Source: Emcibacteraceae bacterium (GTDB taxonomy: Bacteria > Pseudomonadota > Alphaproteobacteria > Sphingomonadales > Emcibacteraceae). Taken from it: a DNA stretch of 7,711 bases. The translations under genes were made by a program, and so were the position numbers. The notes beneath the pieces are model-generated. The model saw only the letters and a list, made by a program, of their open reading frames with translations. It was not told where the DNA came from and made no database searches. Where the stretch lies: NCBI GenBank assembly GCA_016763335.1, contig JAESUD010000141.1, positions 1-7,711 on the forward strand. The letters are read 5' to 3'. Positions 7,223 to 7,711 of the stretch are shown piece after piece. The first letter of the stretch is position 1. Every line of letters starts with the position of its first letter.

Positions 7223-7711
7223 ATGACAAAAAAATATAAAGGTATCGTTCTTGCTGGTGGCTCAGGGTCAAGGCTTCATCCAATTACACAGGGGGTTTCA
7301 AAGCAACTATTACCGATTTATGATAAACCAATGATTTATTATCCGATTTCGGTATTAATGCTTTCTGGCATTAATGAAATTCTTATCATATCAACACCGG
7401 AAGATTTGCCCTATTTTAAACGCTTGCTCGGGGACGGAAGTCAGTTTGGTGTAAGTTTTACGTACGAGGAACAACCATCGCCGGACGGACTTGCGCAGGC
7501 CTTTTTGATTGGTGAAAATTTTATTGGTAAAGATAATATTGCCTTAATACTTGGCGATAATTTTTTTTATGGTCAAAACTTAACGAAAAAATTAAGAGAA
7601 TGCAGTAAACTATATTCTGGCGCAAAAGTGTTTCTTCATCCAGTAAGTAATCCCTCGTTTTACGGTGTTGCAAAAATTAACAAAAAAAATAAAATATTAA
7701 AAATTATAGAA
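7223..7711 (+). CDS. rmlA: glucose-1-phosphate thymidylyltransferase, 5' part (runs off the window)
   Basis: The first 163 codons are open to the window edge, a little over half of the usual length of about 290 residues. The enzyme joins glucose-1-phosphate and dTTP to give dTDP-glucose and pyrophosphate, the first step of the pathway whose second enzyme is encoded just upstream. The nucleotide-binding signature is GGSGSRLHP (residues 12-20), followed by [16 protein letters not shown] (26-41), [13 protein letters not shown] (82-94) and the metal-binding GDNFFYG (111-117). The usual GxGTR motif reads GSGSR here, a conservative Thr-to-Ser change. The start is supported by AAGAGA 5 nt upstream. 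Position and strand indicate cotranscription with rmlB. The visible end is A-rich and lysine-rich but stays in frame. Other sugar-phosphate nucleotidylyltransferases are less likely given the [10 protein letters not shown] and [10 protein letters not shown] motifs typical of RmlA. Confidence 0.95.
   Translation, partial: MTKKYKGIVLAGGSGSRLHPITQGVSKQLLPIYDKPMIYYPISVLMLSGINEILIISTPEDLPYFKRLLGDGSQFGVSFTYEEQPSPDGLAQAFLIGENFIGKDNIALILGDNFFYGQNLTKKLRECSKLYSGAKVFLHPVSNPSFYGVAKINKKNKILKIIE

Noticed and set aside
7201..7239. Short frame starting at ATG 7201 between rmlB and rmlA
   Set aside because: It has only 12 codons, no ribosome binding site of its own, and overlaps the start of rmlA.

Overview
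This AT-rich window looks like part of a chromosomal surface-polysaccharide (exopolysaccharide, capsule or O-antigen) locus of a Gram-negative bacterium, most likely a member of the Pseudomonadota. The evidence is a lipobox lipoprotein built of TPR repeats, a secreted hydrolase with a Sec signal peptide, and a protein family (PrsT-like TPR lipoprotein plus GspA/ExeA-like ATPase) that is known mainly from exosortase A (XrtA)/PEP-CTERM exopolysaccharide loci of that phylum. The class cannot be decided from the sequence. No tRNA, rRNA, insertion sequence, CRISPR array or phage gene was seen.

Layout: (1) positions 24-3412, plus strand: a two-gene unit encoding an 808-residue PrsT-like TPR lipoprotein and a 312-residue AAA ATPase, 23 bp apart. 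(2) positions 3430-6015, minus strand: a single large gene for an exported 861-residue protein with a clan GH-A (GH5-like) glycoside hydrolase barrel; it converges on the ATPase gene with only 17 bp between the stop codons. (3) positions 6016-6134: a very AT-rich divergent promoter region with four same-orientation ATGTA motifs and plausible sigma70 elements for both directions. (4) positions 6135-7711, plus strand: rmlB (GTG start) followed 23 bp later by rmlA, which runs off the right edge; together they begin the dTDP-L-rhamnose pathway.

How the genes may work together (inference): RmlA and RmlB turn glucose-1-phosphate into dTDP-4-keto-6-deoxyglucose, a precursor for rhamnose or another deoxysugar in the polymer. 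The ATPase (cytosolic) and the TPR lipoprotein (probably outer-membrane, periplasmic face) resemble assembly/export accessory proteins of XrtA-type loci. The exported hydrolase may trim or turn over the polymer, as PslG does in the Psl system. No exosortase, glycosyltransferase, Wzx/Wzy or PEP-CTERM substrate lies in this window, so the link to an XrtA system rests on family resemblance alone. The most novel item is the hydrolase, which has clear catalytic motifs but no assignable subfamily.
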